This document shows positions 11,444 through 22,845 of a stretch of DNA of 64,000 nucleotides, piece by piece; the first letter of the stretch is position 1; each line of letters starts with the position of its first letter. Source of the stretch: Axinella damicornis (taxonomy: Eukaryota > Porifera > Demospongiae > Axinellida > Axinellidae); the NCBI GenBank assembly GCA_963931865.1, contig OZ007515.1:4214821-4278820 (forward strand), in the 5' to 3' direction. Below the pieces are notes generated by a model. It was not told where the DNA came from. It saw only the letters and a program-made list of their open reading frames with translations, and did not search any database. A program made the translations under genes and the position numbers.

Positions 11444-14400
11444 ACATGGCAAACACAAGGAAATTATATTGCAAGAGCCATTGCGCTAGCTACACTATCA
11501 TTTCCAATACAGACAGCAAGAAATTCATTCTCCCCACATTGAGAATGTACCTAAGGGTTTCTTTAGCACAGCCTCTGACTAACTGCATCTTCTGAATATC
11601 CTCAAATGTTGGAAGTTGGTCAGAACTAACGATAGACGTAACTTCTTTGTACAGTTTGTCCTGTAGGTCAGCATTCTTGGCTACTTCGTGCAGCAAGAAA
11701 GTTGAAGTGTTTGACGTCTGTAGAAATGAAGAATATTGATCCATGTACCGTCAATTCAAATGTACATGAAGTGGAGTACGTTTTACAAAATGCTATTATA
11801 GCTCCCAGTGTAGAAGAAGAATGAGAATCTCAATGTTGATATAGTCTTTGCTCACTACTTTCTTCTCCTGTATACTAGTGCTAGTACTGAGACAAGCTAG
11901 ACTTACTGTATCAATCCCAACTGCCATCATGTCACTGCTCTGCATCAGTGCCTCTTCCTCTGTGAAGTTCCCTTCGATAAGCCACTGCTCCAGAAGACCT
12001 GCAGTGCATGTGTCAGTCAATGCTACCATAGGACTATTATTACTGCTGGTCCGCTTAGCATGAAGCAACTGATCGTAGAATGTATTCAGTAAGTGCATGA
12101 CCGGTTTATAATATTTTATACTTCACTGCTTGATGAACTTAGACGTGAAAAAAATGGAAGATTGAAAATGTATGGGTTTTGCTTTGCTGCTTGATGAATA
12201 TACTTAAGAGACATAGATAATATAGTCCCTACCCTATATTATCTATGCTTTGATTGCCGCTCCCCGATTGCATCCGCTTGTAGCCCCAGCTGTTCTGGAA
12301 GATTTCCAGCCCATGCCCCGGGTCCAATGTTCTCGAACATTCTTCGTGGAGTTCGAGGTTCAAGTACGAAGGTCGCGCGTCACTGTTTCCAGCCCCCCGA
12401 ACATCCCACTTACTGTGAATGCAGTACAGCTCGAGCCTCACACATCATCTGATCAGATCATGACTGCGAGACACACACTAGTTGCACAAGTATGCGTATT
12501 CCCTAGTTACTATATCTGGGCTTTGTGGTGATGAGAAGAACCATGCAGGAATTCAGTTGGGCATGATCTACTGCATTGCCACAGACTTACCAATTGCTTT
12601 GGTATCATCTACTGTCCCCTTCTCAATGGCAGCCTTCAGTTCGTCGTGTTTCCTCCTCATGATCTGTCTCCCTAAAAGAGTAGAGTTTAATCTCTCCTTA
12701 AATTAACACGGATGAAAGGCAGCACAGTCATGTACTAGACTACATAGCCATGTGTTGGGCAGTCTATGTTCCTATCTTCTACCACAGTGCGGGGGTGATC
12801 CTTTGTTGTACCGCGGAGGATAAATCAGTTATCCTCCGCAGTGACGTAATTGAACCACGCTGTGCTGAGAATCAGAGAGCTATAGCTGTCCTAGCAGCCG
12901 GATCCAGCTACTAACTTGACTTGGAGGTTATGTCTGTGATAGAAGCCGGATCTACAACGTCGACTCGGAGGTTATGTTTATCCTCCTTGGGAAAGTTTAG
13001 CCTCGGCTCCGCCTCGGCCAAACTTTCCCGCAAAGGATAATCGCATAACCTCCACGTTGGCGTAGTAGATCCTATACATAGAGTTGGTAGACTCTATGAT
13101 ATATAGGAACGTTGGTAGACTCTATAAATATGTAGGGATATAGCAGACACACAATATTCTCTCAAAAACGGCAAACGAATAAGCCTTCATAATAATATTC
13201 ATCTTCAAGTGTTTTCATAGCAAGACTCAGTGGCGTACTGAACTAGAAAGTCACCAAATGCCAAAATCGTTTTCTTTTTCTTCTATCTTCAACAGTCTAG
13301 TTCAAAATTGCACAACTCTCTCACAACAGTTTTCGTATAAAAAAGCAGGATTTTACACTGAACATGCAGTGCATAACAACTTCGAAGTCTCATGAGGCAC
13401 TTCAAACCACCCAACTCAACTTCATGCATGTGCGACGCCATTTTCTTCATTTGTACATACAAGCGCTTAGCAACGATAGTTCAAGATTGCTGAAATAGAT
13501 CAGGTGCAATACATTAACGATCAGGTGCAACAAAACACGTGCAATGTATTAAAATTAGACATACCTAGTTCGTGAACCGTATTGAGTTTCTGAAGGTAGT
13601 TCCGGTAGAGCTTGGTTGGATAGAGCTTGTAGAATGGTAGGGCAGCTCCTATCATTGCAATGGATTCAATAAATTCTATCCCCGCAGTTTGGAATTTCTT
13701 GACGTTCTCATCTGCGCCGCTGTACACATCAAGTGTCTCATTGAACACAAAGTAAGAGACACCTGCAGGGAGAAGCAATAGTTGTATCATTACTTGGCTA
13801 CCATGTTCCAGTTGGAGTTTTCAAAGTGTGAAGAATTGCTGACAAGAACATTAATACGCAGTCCTTACATTAACCCTAACAATACCCTGCCATTTCTAGG
13901 TAAGCTATATGGCCAATTTTGTAAAATGTGGCTCACCCTGGAAGGCATATTTCATCACTTCTGTCTCCACAGCCACCACATTGCCGTCAGGGTTTCTTAT
14001 GGTGTAAAGGTGGTCTCCAAGCTGGTTTGCAAACTTGCCCAGAGCAGGAGTATAATTGCCCACACGTCGAGGCATGACCTGCCTTTTCCCAGCGGACCGA
14101 ATCCTTTTCCATTCCTCCCCTGTACTAAACGTTACACACCAAATACAACAACTTTCCAGGTGATCTCTCTACCAATACAATTATATGGGTGGCCAAGTGA
14201 GTGAAATCCAAGTAATATTTGCTTTGCAAATAGTTTTACTTGACATGCATGGAACAGAAGCCATTTGGTCACTATCAGGTACATGACACAGATTACTGAC
14301 TCACGCGAAAAGCATGGCATAAGGAAGGTTGTTTTTCCTGTAAATCCACAATATGTTATCCTCTACCATTCGTGTGGGGTACTTTCCCTCTGCTCGTAAC

Positions 14401-14482
14401 ATGGTGGCAGCTGCCTCAGGGTCCGAGATGACTATTGTATTCTTACCTATCCCAACTGACATTCAGATATTTATGTGTATGT

Positions 14483-14552
<70 letters not shown>

Positions 14553-17005
14553 ATGTGCGTGTGTGTGCTAGGAATTAGAACAGAAGCAGTCAATTTAGAT
14601 TGTTGATCAGAACTGATTTGGCATAAGTTCACGTTTCACCTACGACAATAGAATATGCAGGTATAATTATCACTCTATGATTGATAAAGTTTTGGCATGA
14701 GACAATTATATAACGTCTGTCCGTGTTGGCCTCAGCTTAGGGTTTGCATTATTATGGGGAATACTTAGTGACGCTTAGCAGTTAATCCTTTACCCAACCA
14801 ATGACACCATATGGCGTCATGAGACTTTCAGCTTCGTGATGCACATCCGGTAATGTCCTTGGGAGATAGGCTCTGCATCAGCAGAAAGGGCGGGACAAAG
14901 GGGGTGCACTCGAAGGATGCACAGAACATGGCCGCGTCTGGGCTCAGCTTTGAACAGCCCTTGGTTGGAGCCGGGTAGGCCATAATTTCTTGGGTTTTTT
15001 AAGCATAATGGGCCTAGAAAACAGCGGTCTCACCTTGCAGAGTCTCGAATTCCAGTTTTCAAGGCTGATTTTTCTGCTAGAGCGAGTTACCATTGCCTGA
15101 GCATCTTGGTCGCGTACTCATTAATGAGTGGGTGTGGTCAGAATCACGAATGTGGAAAGCATGGCTGTGTGCAGTTCTGTGTGATCTGATGCTTTGAGCG
15201 TGAAAACGGATGGAAACCTTATCTAGGGTATAAGGTAGCATTAATACCTTTACCGTTAGGGTACCTTTAACCGTCGGGGCCCCGACGGTTAAAGGTACCC
15301 TAACGGTAAAGGTATAATGCTACCCTAACGGTAAAGGTATAATGCTACCTTAACTAAATTACAAGCTAAAAATACTGACCTCCAGAATCTGTTGGTTGGT
15401 AAAGAGTTAAGCACGTGCAATGGCACATCCTGGTCTATGTGAGTTTTAGCGATGGACACTGCGGACAGGTTGGACAAGTTGGCGGAGCTACACGAGGCCA
15501 CGGCTACTAATTATGCTCACGTGCACAAGACATTAATTTTCTGTGCATATGCATATTACTACCATAGTGAGTCAGAATGGTAACAGTGTTAACTCTTTAC
15601 AAACCTTAGGCATTGGAGGTCAGTTTGACAGCTTGTAATTTACTTAAACGTAAGGATCTTCATCCCCAATACTTCACACAGAAGTGCACACAGCCATGCT
15701 TTCTACACCTGTGACTCCACCACACCCACTCATTAACGAATATGTAATCCAGATGCTTGGACAATGGTAGCTAGCTCACTCTAGCAGAAAATCAGCCTTG
15801 AACACTCGAATTCGAGGCTATACAGTACAAGGTCAGAGCACTGTTTTCTAGGCCCATTTATGCTTAAAACCTGAGAAATGGCCTACCCGGCTCCAACCAA
15901 GGGCTATTACGGCCAAGCCCTTGCACCCTTCAGGTGCACCCACCACCTACCTGCCCTTTCTGCTCATGCAGAACCTATCTCCAAAGGACATTACCGGATG
16001 TGACATAACGATGCTGAAAGTCTCATGATGCATATATGTACGTGTCATTGGATGGTAAAGAGTTACTTCCTTACAGAATCCTTTAGTTGGTACTTGGTAG
16101 ATTGGTCCATACTGCAAGTAGCGCTTGTGCCAAAACAGGTCATTCCCAGTCTTTCCTTTGTTCTTAAGGAGCTCGGGTAGACATCCAACAAGTGGCCACC
16201 CTTTGGGGCCTGTAATTATAACACACAATATGCAACTCAATTAATTCTGAATTAATGCACTAAGCTATAAACATTTGGCATGCAGTCGAAACATTATCAT
16301 AATTATGCCCCTTATACTATTATTGGAGGAGGTGTAGGAGGGAGGGGGGACAAACACAGTTAATAAGCTAAAAAAATTCAAGTCACGTAATTGGTACTCC
16401 CTGGTTGAGCTAGAGCCTGGCAAGTTCACATCAACCATAACAGAAATGTAAACAGTCAAAGGATAGCTTTGAAATGAAGTGAGGCTTCTCAGCAATCCAT
16501 TTCATCCTTCAGGTTTGACTTTGCGTCCAGGACTATAAGTATATAGCTACTGTTGCTGCATACAGGACTTCACTATGTTGGCAGTCTCATTGCCATCACA
16601 CCGCAGGGAGCTTCAGGACAAGACAGTCAATGCTAGCTGGTACAGATGAGATGTATAGTCAGTAAAGTAGAAGACTCAAGCATGTTGACCACTTCCAGCT
16701 CTAGCATCTTCATTCTCGGGATAGACAGGCCCAAGTTGGACCTGGACATGTAGCTTAGTATAGCTAGCTAGTTGGCTTATTAGTTTTATCTGGAGCCACT
16801 CGCTGCATGGACAGTTGGCATGCGCACAGCACACAGTCAGTGGCCTAGACCAGTGGCTGGTCGGTGTTGAGAACATACCTGGGATCTTGGCTGTGGGTCT
16901 GACGGAGGCAGCTTCAGGCGCATGGGCTGTGGTCGTGCTGGCAAGGCGGACTGGAGCTGCGCGGCCAAGAACGGCCCGAAGTCTCCTCACAGCAAACGAC
17001 AACAT
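8459..17005 (-). CDS. Mitochondrial-clan cytochrome P450, copy A (12 exons, 508 aa)
   Basis: Exons in transcript order: 16879-17005, 16075-16209, 14305-14455, 13937-14124, 13565-13762, 12591-12671, 11907-11998, 11551-11717, 11221-11299, 10496-10652, 10311-10354, 8459-8566. Summed length is 1527 bp with matching phases. The N-terminus ([20 protein letters not shown]) is basic and amphipathic like a mitochondrial targeting peptide, followed by the proline-rich hinge [12 protein letters not shown]450 landmarks: I-helix AVGIDTT (319-325), K-helix ETLR (377-380), KPERW (430-434), and heme loop [15 protein letters not shown] with ligand Cys457. The RRLAE after the Cys loop is typical of mitochondrial P450s (CYP11/24/27 group), which take electrons from adrenodoxin and hydroxylate sterols, secosteroids or retinoids. 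The substrate cannot be read from sequence. Introns 2, 6 and 9 carry element insertions not found in copy B. Confidence 0.9.
8893..9178. mobile_element. Inverted-repeat element, CTCGGAGG family
   Basis: Arms of the type GTCGACTCGGAGGTTATGC..TTTATCCTCCGAGGGAAAGTTT face each other around GCCGAGGCGAAGCCGAGGC. Further copies are at 12781-13076 and 29056-29345. Lies in intron 11 of P450 copy A. Confidence 0.7.
9642..9680. mobile_element. Short TAGCCTC palindromic element
   Basis: Hairpin element flanked by GCATGGCCAG on both sides (9632-9641, 9681-9690). Copy B carries one at 29827-29866. Copy C has the empty site at about 41479-41490 (CTGCATGGCCAGTTTGG). Confidence 0.8.
10733..11136. mobile_element. 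Inverted-repeat element with possible hAT-like coding remnant
   Basis: Begins CAGACCTCTCAAC and ends GTTGAGAGGTCTG, with GACTAA directly before and after. Copy B lacks it (31224-31232). The minus strand encodes a short open stretch with [13 protein letters not shown], which resembles the start of BED/TTF-type zinc-finger domains of hAT transposases. It is a truncated, non-autonomous copy inside intron 9 of P450 copy A. Confidence 0.55.
11301..11443. repeat. (GT)n microsatellite
   Basis: Nearly pure GT with a few TAGGAG interruptions, immediately next to exon 9 of P450 copy A (the CA strand forms the acceptor tract). The equivalent tracts are 31386-31507 (copy B) and 43145-43201 (copy C). Confidence 0.95.
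12781..13076. mobile_element. Inverted-repeat element, CTCGGAGG family
   Basis: Same family as 8893-9178, with a palindromic 3' half (CTCGGAGGTTATG.. and ..CATAACCTCC). Located in intron 5 of P450 copy A; copies B and C lack it at this site. Confidence 0.65.
14487..14540. repeat. (GT)n microsatellite
   Basis: GT repeat in intron 2 of P450 copy A, near exon 3. The site in copy B (35655-35800) is a longer GT/ATCATGTG compound repeat. Confidence 0.95.
14781..16066. mobile_element. Compound foldback element (about 1.3 kb) in intron 2 of P450 copy A
   Basis: Long diverged inverted arms (about 14781-15200 and 15660-16066) can be aligned over most of their length, for example AAGCATGGCTGTGTGCA against TGCACACAGCCATGCTT and ACATCCGGTAATGTCC against its complement. 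A strong internal palindrome lies at 15231-15350 (ACCTTTACCGTTAGGGTACC type) and a second inner inverted pair at about 15376-15628. The right end is only 8 bp from the exon 2 splice donor (16075). Copy B lacks it in its equivalent intron. Confidence 0.75.
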
Positions 17006-17850
17006 CTATGGCAGACTTATAGCTACTAAACGTACCACACCCACACTCGGGCTATGAATCGATTTAGCTGCTGATACAAAAGGCGTGGTAATTTTGCACT
17101 GCGTTTGCTGAGCAAATGTCTTGGTTCTGTTACCCGTGACCACTCTGTCATTATGTCATTATGAGGCAACAGCTGGGCCCAAAATTTTAGGAAATTGACA
17201 CCCTCACCGCTCAGAATTAAAAACCTGGGCTTTCTACATGCACAATGCATGTAGACTCAAACTGCCCTCACACAACTGCTTTTCGGCCACGTGACCAGCA
17301 GGCAAACAATTCAGGAATTACTGTGGTCTGGGAGAACCAATAGGTGCATTGAAAATCTTGTGTGAGTCTCTTGCCTAAAATTCATGTCTTGGCTAACATA
17401 ATAAATTGTTAACTTCATCGCATTAGCTAGCTATTAGCTATGACAGAATTGATCTAGTTTGTTTACGACAAACCACCTAATTGGCCTATAGCTATAATTA
17501 TGCAATACCAAATAATTGGACCAACATTCTGTCACCATGCACGCCACACCAAGCTGTTTGCCAGGCAGAGCGGAGCTCCTAATAGGGCTAATACAGAATT
17601 TTTTTTTGCAAGGGAATTGCAGCTCTTCCTCATTTCCATTTCTGCTACATATATACAGTACTCTTGCATGGGATTGCATGCAGGGTTTCAACATTTCAGT
17701 GGGTCATCAGCGGCCAGCTGCTTCTACACCATTAGAGATGGTGTGCAGTGCAATTCTACACACTATATTGAGACTGTAGTCAGCCAGACCTGTGCCTGGT
17801 AAGGGTCTTCCAGTCTGTCATGCTAAATTTAATTATTCAGACCTGAGAGA
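17006..17850. other. 5' flank of P450 copy A
   Basis: Probable promoter region of copy A; no TATA box can be assigned with confidence. The part 17095-17780 is homologous to 38690-39210 upstream of copy B, although there the piece 38940-39200 is inverted. Confidence 0.5.
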
Positions 17851-18499
17851 ACAATGGGCATTATAATTAGTCTCACGTTATAGCTTAGTAATGCCCATCA
17901 TGTATAGCTATAGCATGACACATTATTTATAATGTCATGAATATCGTGCAAAAGACCTATATATATAGGACAGTCCGATGTTTCCATGGCACATTTTGGC
18001 CTTAAAACACAATCGGCATCAACAATCTTCTCTGGATGACTATTCAGATCAGTCTGTCATGCTATACAATACACAAAGAGATTGTTTTGCGTGTTTACTA
18101 AACTCTAACTTTGGAGAGAAATACCATGAGAATATCTTAGGGCCGGGAATACAATAATAACGTGTCAACTTGGCGCTATTAATTTGAGTGCGAATCAGAG
18201 AGAACTGGTTAGCTAGTAAAAATGGACGAGCCTGAAGGTAAAGCTGACCCTTTAATATAGAGAGAAATAGCAAGACCTCTTACGTGCAAACTATATAGGC
18301 CTATTGTGAACCATGGATTCCAAACAGATCATACCACTGATGCTGGAGTTAGTAGTACCGCTATACCACGCAAGAAGTGAGAGGAAGTGTGACGTTGGTG
18401 AATATAATATTGGAGGATGATTGGAGGATGAATTGAACCGCACTAATTTTGTTTTTTCTATGTCCTGCAGCCCTGCATGTCAGAGCAAGTATATAGTCT

Positions 18500-18765
18500 A
18501 CAAGTAATAAAAAACATTAAAAATGTAGCAGGATGTAGGGATACCAGAACGGCAAAAAGTAAGGTAGGGATGATCGCACAAAACAGTGAAGTATACAACC
18601 CCCCTACAGAGGTCTTTTTCCATATACATGTATAATGAAAAAAGATATGTAGGGGGATTGTATACTTCGACTGTTTTGTGCGATCATCCCTACCTTGTTT
18701 CCTTACTTTTTGCCGTTCTGGTATCCCTACATCCTGCTACATTTTTAATGTTTTTTATTACTTGT
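18500..18765. mobile_element. Palindromic MITE (266 bp)
   Basis: ACAAGTAATAAAAAACATT at the left end is mirrored by AATGTTTTTTATTACTTGT at the right end. The arms continue almost to the centre, so nearly the whole element is one hairpin. Absent from the inverted copy near 60.85 kb. Confidence 0.85.
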
Positions 18766-18774
18766 TTATGTAAA

Positions 18775-20330
18775 AAAAAATTGGCAGCAGGCGCATGTTT
18801 GAGCTGAAGTTTGCTGCAGAAGTCAGGCCCGGGCATCTCAAGTCAACTGTTCCCGGCCTAGATGGATGACAAAGCCACTGAGTTCTCCTTGTCTGAACAC
18901 CATGGCATAGGCAGTTTATAGTAGGGACATTCATATGGGTGTTGAGAGTTGAGATAGGCATTCACCCTGCTCACAGAATACACTATAGGTAGCAATATAG
19001 CTAAATCATGCGTATATACAGGATCTAGGACTAACCTCAAACGGTCAACGCCACTGTTTCTAATTCAGCGATCTCGAGTAATAATTACGTATCGTTAAAG
19101 GTCAAAGGTTCATCATATCTGCAATCGCCCAACATGGAGCATACAGAACGCAACTAGCCTCGTACCCAGTCCCACGCCCAGCTTTTCGTCGCTGCTTAGT
19201 ACGGTAAAGCGGGGAGGGCCTGGTACATCTTCTCACGTGAGTGACGTCAAGGGTAGAAAGGGTAGAAAGACCGGAAGGAAGCGTGGGCGTACGTGGGTCT
19301 CAGAACAGCAAGAAGAGCGAAGGTACCAGGTAACATACCACACGTATCTAGCTAGCGGGGGGCGACTGTCATACTCACCGAGCGTTGAACGTGTAGATGG
19401 CTGAATAACACGCAAAACGCAGCGTCTTCGTTCTGAAAATTTGCCATTTTTCGATTACGTCATGCTCACGTGAGAAGATGTACCAGGCCCTCCCCGCTTT
19501 ACCGTACTGCAAGCGACGAAAAGCTGGGCGTGGGACTGGGAACGAGGCTAGAACGCAACAACAACAGGAATAATCAACACATACACAGAACACTTGAATA
19601 AAGTCCCAGGCAATGAGTGTGCAACCTGTGTTGTCTTGTCTTGGGGGAAACAGGTGATCCATTGAAGATGCAGGAAACTGTAGCATGGTCACTACAGACT
19701 ATAGGGCATGTCCGCCACTACCCTGGAACAAAAAATAGGTTCCATTGGCTTCTTCTTTGGTCGGTACACAAGGGAAGGGGATAACACGAGCAAACACACA
19801 GATAACAATATCTGACTGAGAGGTCTTGGTAGATAGTTCGAAGTTAAGTTCACAGCAAAGAAGCATCTGTCTTAAACTCAGCAGGCTCGATCAGGTGAAA
19901 ATACCATTGTAACATTCAAGGATGTACGCTTAGGTGAAGGTGCCTTGGTCAAATCTTCTCTAGCTACCTCTGTTTGCACCAGAATAGGTTCTCGTAGAAT
20001 TCTAGTAGTAGGAGCTGCCACCTCCACTGTCAACTTCATGTCTGGATCTGCCACATCCACCGTCTACACCACGCGGTTACAAGGTGACAAAAGAGCAGTT
20101 ACGTTTAAGTGCGCATGCGTACAAACGTGAAAATGGCGTGACAAGCGAAGCCATAGTTATTGAGTGGACAGCTGCAGCGGCCTGGTGAAGACTTGGAGGT
20201 AGCGAAAAAGCGATGGGTCGTTGCACTGCTCGGTTGAAAATGCTGCTGTTTCGTGCGAAAACCATCGTGACAGATTGAGGCAACGTTGAGCTAAGTTGTC
20301 TGAAGAAAGAAAGAAGAAAGACTCGAATAA
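18775..20330. other. Unassigned region between P450 A and ALDH
   Basis: Apart from the element at 19155-19550 no known repeat or gene is recognised. A minus-strand open stretch at 19878-20060 encodes a protein-like sequence (start MDVADPDMKLTVEVAAPTTR), but it has no homology I recognise and no convincing splice context. Confidence 0.4.
19155..19550. mobile_element. TAGCCTCG element, 396 bp, with unique centre
   Basis: Arms of about 85 bp end in TAGCCTCGTACCCAGTCCCA and its complement. They enclose about 220 bp of unique DNA bounded by CACGTGAG/CTCACGTG. Target duplication GAACGCAAC (9 bp) lies at 19146-19154 and 19551-19559. Confidence 0.9.
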
Positions 20331-20338
20331 CCTATTAA

Positions 20339-20941
20339 CCCTTTAACCACCGAATTCTTCCCACCAAGACAACACATTTTCATGCATTCAGCGCACACCA
20401 CTTTCGTAGGTACTCCTCTCCCACAGCATTCGCTCCTCAGCGGCCAAACTTGGTGGGGCCCGCACACATGGAGAGACCCCTCTGGCAATACCGTTAATGA
20501 TATTCATGACCCCCCACAAGGCCAGCAATCGGAGGTCAAAGGTGGATGTCAGCCGGATTTTCGCCCAGCATTTCCCTAAACTTGGGCCAGATCTGACTGA
20601 TGGCACACCTTACACCACCAATTTGCAGGTTTTCTTGAGGCCCTGGGTGGGGTCTATGAATATCATTAGAATCAAAAAATTCTCGGGTCAATGAATCTCA
20701 TTAAAATCAAAAGACGCCCACGACAGGCCGAAGGGGGGGCTGCCGCCCCCCCTTCGAAACCCCCCCGCTTGTACGTTTAGTGGGGGAGGCGCGCCGAAAT
20801 CTGACCAAATTTTTGAGTTCGTGCCTTAAAGTCGTCCCTAGGCCCTCTGAAGACTTTTTGGTCTCTTTTTGGACTGGCGAGAAGCCCTACAAGTGCATAG
20901 GGTCTAAATGACGCCTATAGGCGTCAATGGGGCTTAAAGGG
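20339..20941. mobile_element. TTAA-flanked piggyBac-like non-autonomous element (603 bp)
   Basis: Begins CCCTTTAA and ends TTAAAGGG, with TTAA on both sides (20335-20338, 20942-20945). In the inverted copy the same flanks meet at a single TTAA (60741-60744). Integration at TTAA with exact duplication is the signature of piggyBac transposases. No transposase frame is present. Confidence 0.85.
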
Positions 20942-21032
20942 TTAAACTTGACGTAAGCTCTATCTGATCATATGATCTATATGACTGCACGCGCACTGAA
21001 AATATTCACAGCCATAGCTAGCTAGCCTGAAA

Positions 21033-22517
21033 ATGACCGAGGAAGCGAAGAAGAACACCGAGATCAAATATACAAACATCTTCATCAACAACGAGTGGCA
21101 CGATGCAGTGAGCGGGAAAACCTTCCCGACCTTCAACCCTGCCACGGGAGAGAAGCTCTGCGATGTCGCCGAAGGCGATAAGGCGGACGTGGACAAGGCC
21201 GTGGCAGCTGCACGCGATGCGTTCAAACTGGGAAGCACGTGGCGCACCATGGACGCATCGCAACGCGGAATATTGCTGAACAAGCTTGCTGACCTTGTCG
21301 AACGCGACAGGGAATACCTGGCCCGCTTGGAGACGCTCGACAATGGAAAGACCTACGGAGATTCCTATGCTGGGGATCTTCCCGCTGCAACTAACATCTA
21401 CCGCTACTACGCAGGGTGGGCGGACAAGATCCATGGCAAAACCATTCCTGTGGATGGGAGTTTCCTGACCTTTACTCGCCACGAGCCAGTTGGGGTGTGT
21501 GGGCAAATCATCCCATGGAATTTTCCCCTGGTCATGCAGGCATTGAAGCTTGCTCCAGCACTTTGTGCAGGAAACACTATCGTTCTGAAACCTGCAGAGC
21601 AGACTCCTCTTACTGCTCTCTACGTAGCCTCCCTCATTGTGGAGGCTGGTTTCCCACCTGGTGTTGTCAACATTGTCCCCGGTTACGGTCCAACTGCTGG
21701 AGCTGCAATCTCCTCCCACCCAGACGTGGACAAGGTGGCCTTTACTGGCTCATCTGAGGTTGGTCACCTGATCAAACAGGCTGCAGGCGCTAGCAACCTG
21801 AAACGTGTTACGCTTGAGCTTGGAGGGAAAAGCCCCAACATAGTCTTCGCAGATGCTGATCTTGATTATGCAATTGAGGTTAGTCACCAAGCTCTCTTCT
21901 TCAATATGGGCCAGTGTTGTGTTGCAGCCTCTCGCATTTTTGTTGAAGAATCCATCTATGATGAATTTGTCAAGAGGAGCATTGAAAGGGCCAAGAAGAG
22001 AAAGTTAGGCGATCCATTTGACCCAAGCTCAGAGCAAGGCCCCCAGATTGATCAAGAGCAATTCGATAAGATCATGGATCTCATTGAAAGTGGAAAAAAA
22101 GAAGGGGCCACACTGGGATGTGGAGGAAAACGATTTGGGGAAAAGGGTCTCTTTATTGAACCCACTGTCTTCAGTGACGTGCAAGACAACATGCGAATTG
22201 CGAAGGAGGAGATCTTTGGACCAGTTATGCAAATCCTGAAGTTCAAGACAATTGACGAAGTAATCGAGCGTGCTAACAACACCAGTTATGGCCTTGCTGC
22301 TTCTGTTATGACGAAAGATCTCGACAAGGCACTAACAGTCGTTCAAGGCGTAAGAGCTGGCACTATTTGGGTCAACACGTATGGGGCAGCTAAACCTCAA
22401 ACTCCATTTGGTGGATTCAAGGAGTCGGGAAATGGACGTGAGAGTGGGGAGTATGGCCTACAGCAGTACTCTGAAATCAAGACTGTCACCATCAAGCTGC
22501 CTCAAAAGAATTCCTAA
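21033..22517 (+). CDS. ALDH1-like: ALDH1A-like aldehyde dehydrogenase, intronless (494 aa)
   Basis: A single uninterrupted frame from ATG 21033 to TAA. The length and the ending [12 protein letters not shown] match animal cytosolic ALDH1A/retinal dehydrogenases, which are homotetramers using NAD+ to oxidise aldehydes such as retinal. Catalytic residues are all present: Asn163 (PWNFP), Lys186 (LKPAEQ), the Rossmann FTGSSEVG (237-244), Glu262 (LELGGKSP) and nucleophile Cys296 (GQCC). EEIFGPV follows in the C-terminal part. Family members in animals usually have many introns; none is present here. Close to the gene at 59178-60662, of which it is the inverted duplicate. Confidence 0.95.
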   Translation: MTEEAKKNTEIKYTNIFINNEWHDAVSGKTFPTFNPATGEKLCDVAEGDKADVDKAVAAARDAFKLGSTWRTMDASQRGILLNKLADLVERDREYLARLETLDNGKTYGDSYAGDLPAATNIYRYYAGWADKIHGKTIPVDGSFLTFTRHEPVGVCGQIIPWNFPLVMQALKLAPALCAGNTIVLKPAEQTPLTALYVASLIVEAGFPPGVVNIVPGYGPTAGAAISSHPDVDKVAFTGSSEVGHLIKQAAGASNLKRVTLELGGKSPNIVFADADLDYAIEVSHQALFFNMGQCCVAASRIFVEESIYDEFVKRSIERAKKRKLGDPFDPSSEQGPQIDQEQFDKIMDLIESGKKEGATLGCGGKRFGEKGLFIEPTVFSDVQDNMRIAKEEIFGPVMQILKFKTIDEVIERANNTSYGLAASVMTKDLDKALTVVQGVRAGTIWVNTYGAAKPQTPFGGFKESGNGRESGEYGLQQYSEIKTVTIKLPQKNS

Positions 22518-22722
22518 GCCAACTAGGGCAATATAGCCTTTGAACAATGAAACTCTTTTTAGCTGAATTGCAAGCATGATATATATTGTGCAATCTTTTG
22601 TTGACCCGCTTGCAGCTTGCGCCGCATTGCGATGATCTTTCACGCATGCGCAGTCGCATCAGGCTATAGCGCTAGGAGCCCCTTCGGCGGCTCACATCTG
22701 CGCTCCTTCGTGCATTACAGCA

Positions 22723-22811
22723 AATGGAGGAAGCAAAGTAGACAACCGCAATGGGGTGAGCGGGAAAACCTTCTCCATCGATCGTAGCTACAACCTTCTC
22801 CATCGATCGTA
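22723..22811 (+). pseudogene. Broken 5' end of a second ALDH gene
   Basis: ATGGAGGAAGCAAAG followed by an immediate stop TAG, then a jump to GTGAGCGGGAAAACCTTCTCC. This matches the start of the ALDH at 58916 (ATGGAGGAAGCAAAGAAG.. and GTGAGCGGAAAAACCTTCTCC) with an internal deletion. It lies downstream of the 21033 gene exactly as the 57432-58916 gene lies downstream of the 59178 gene. Confidence 0.75.
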
Positions 22812-22845
22812 GCTACAACCTTCTCCATCGATCGTAGCTACAACC
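22765..22845. repeat. 25-bp tandem repeat, three units
   Basis: Three copies of AACCTTCTCCATCGATCGTA plus GCTAC. The repeat begins in the ALDH remnant codons (ACCTTCTCC), so it arose after that gene was broken. Confidence 0.9.

Larger units (their letters stand above)
17845..22815. repeat. Left arm of an inverted duplication (with 58.85-61.63 kb)
   Basis: The flank at 17845-18490, the ALDH gene 21033-22517 and its 3' flank to about 22815 match, in reverse orientation, 61630-60840, 60662-59178 and 59177-58850. The left arm contains about 2.4 kb of extra DNA (18500-20945), largely made of inserted elements. Confidence 0.85.

Noticed and set aside
11194..11595. Histidine/threonine- and cysteine/valine-rich open frames over (CA)n and (GT)n tracts
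   Set aside because: Dinucleotide repeats are open in all frames; the real coding part here is P450 exon 9.
19878..20060. Protein-like 60-codon minus-strand frame
   Set aside because: Composition looks coding, but there are no clear splice sites, no homologue I can name and no second copy in the window.
21018..21719. 233-codon minus-strand open frame overlapping ALDH
   Set aside because: It is antisense to a conserved ALDH gene and recurs in the same relation at 59976-60710. It is a by-product of ALDH codon use, with no recognisable domain.
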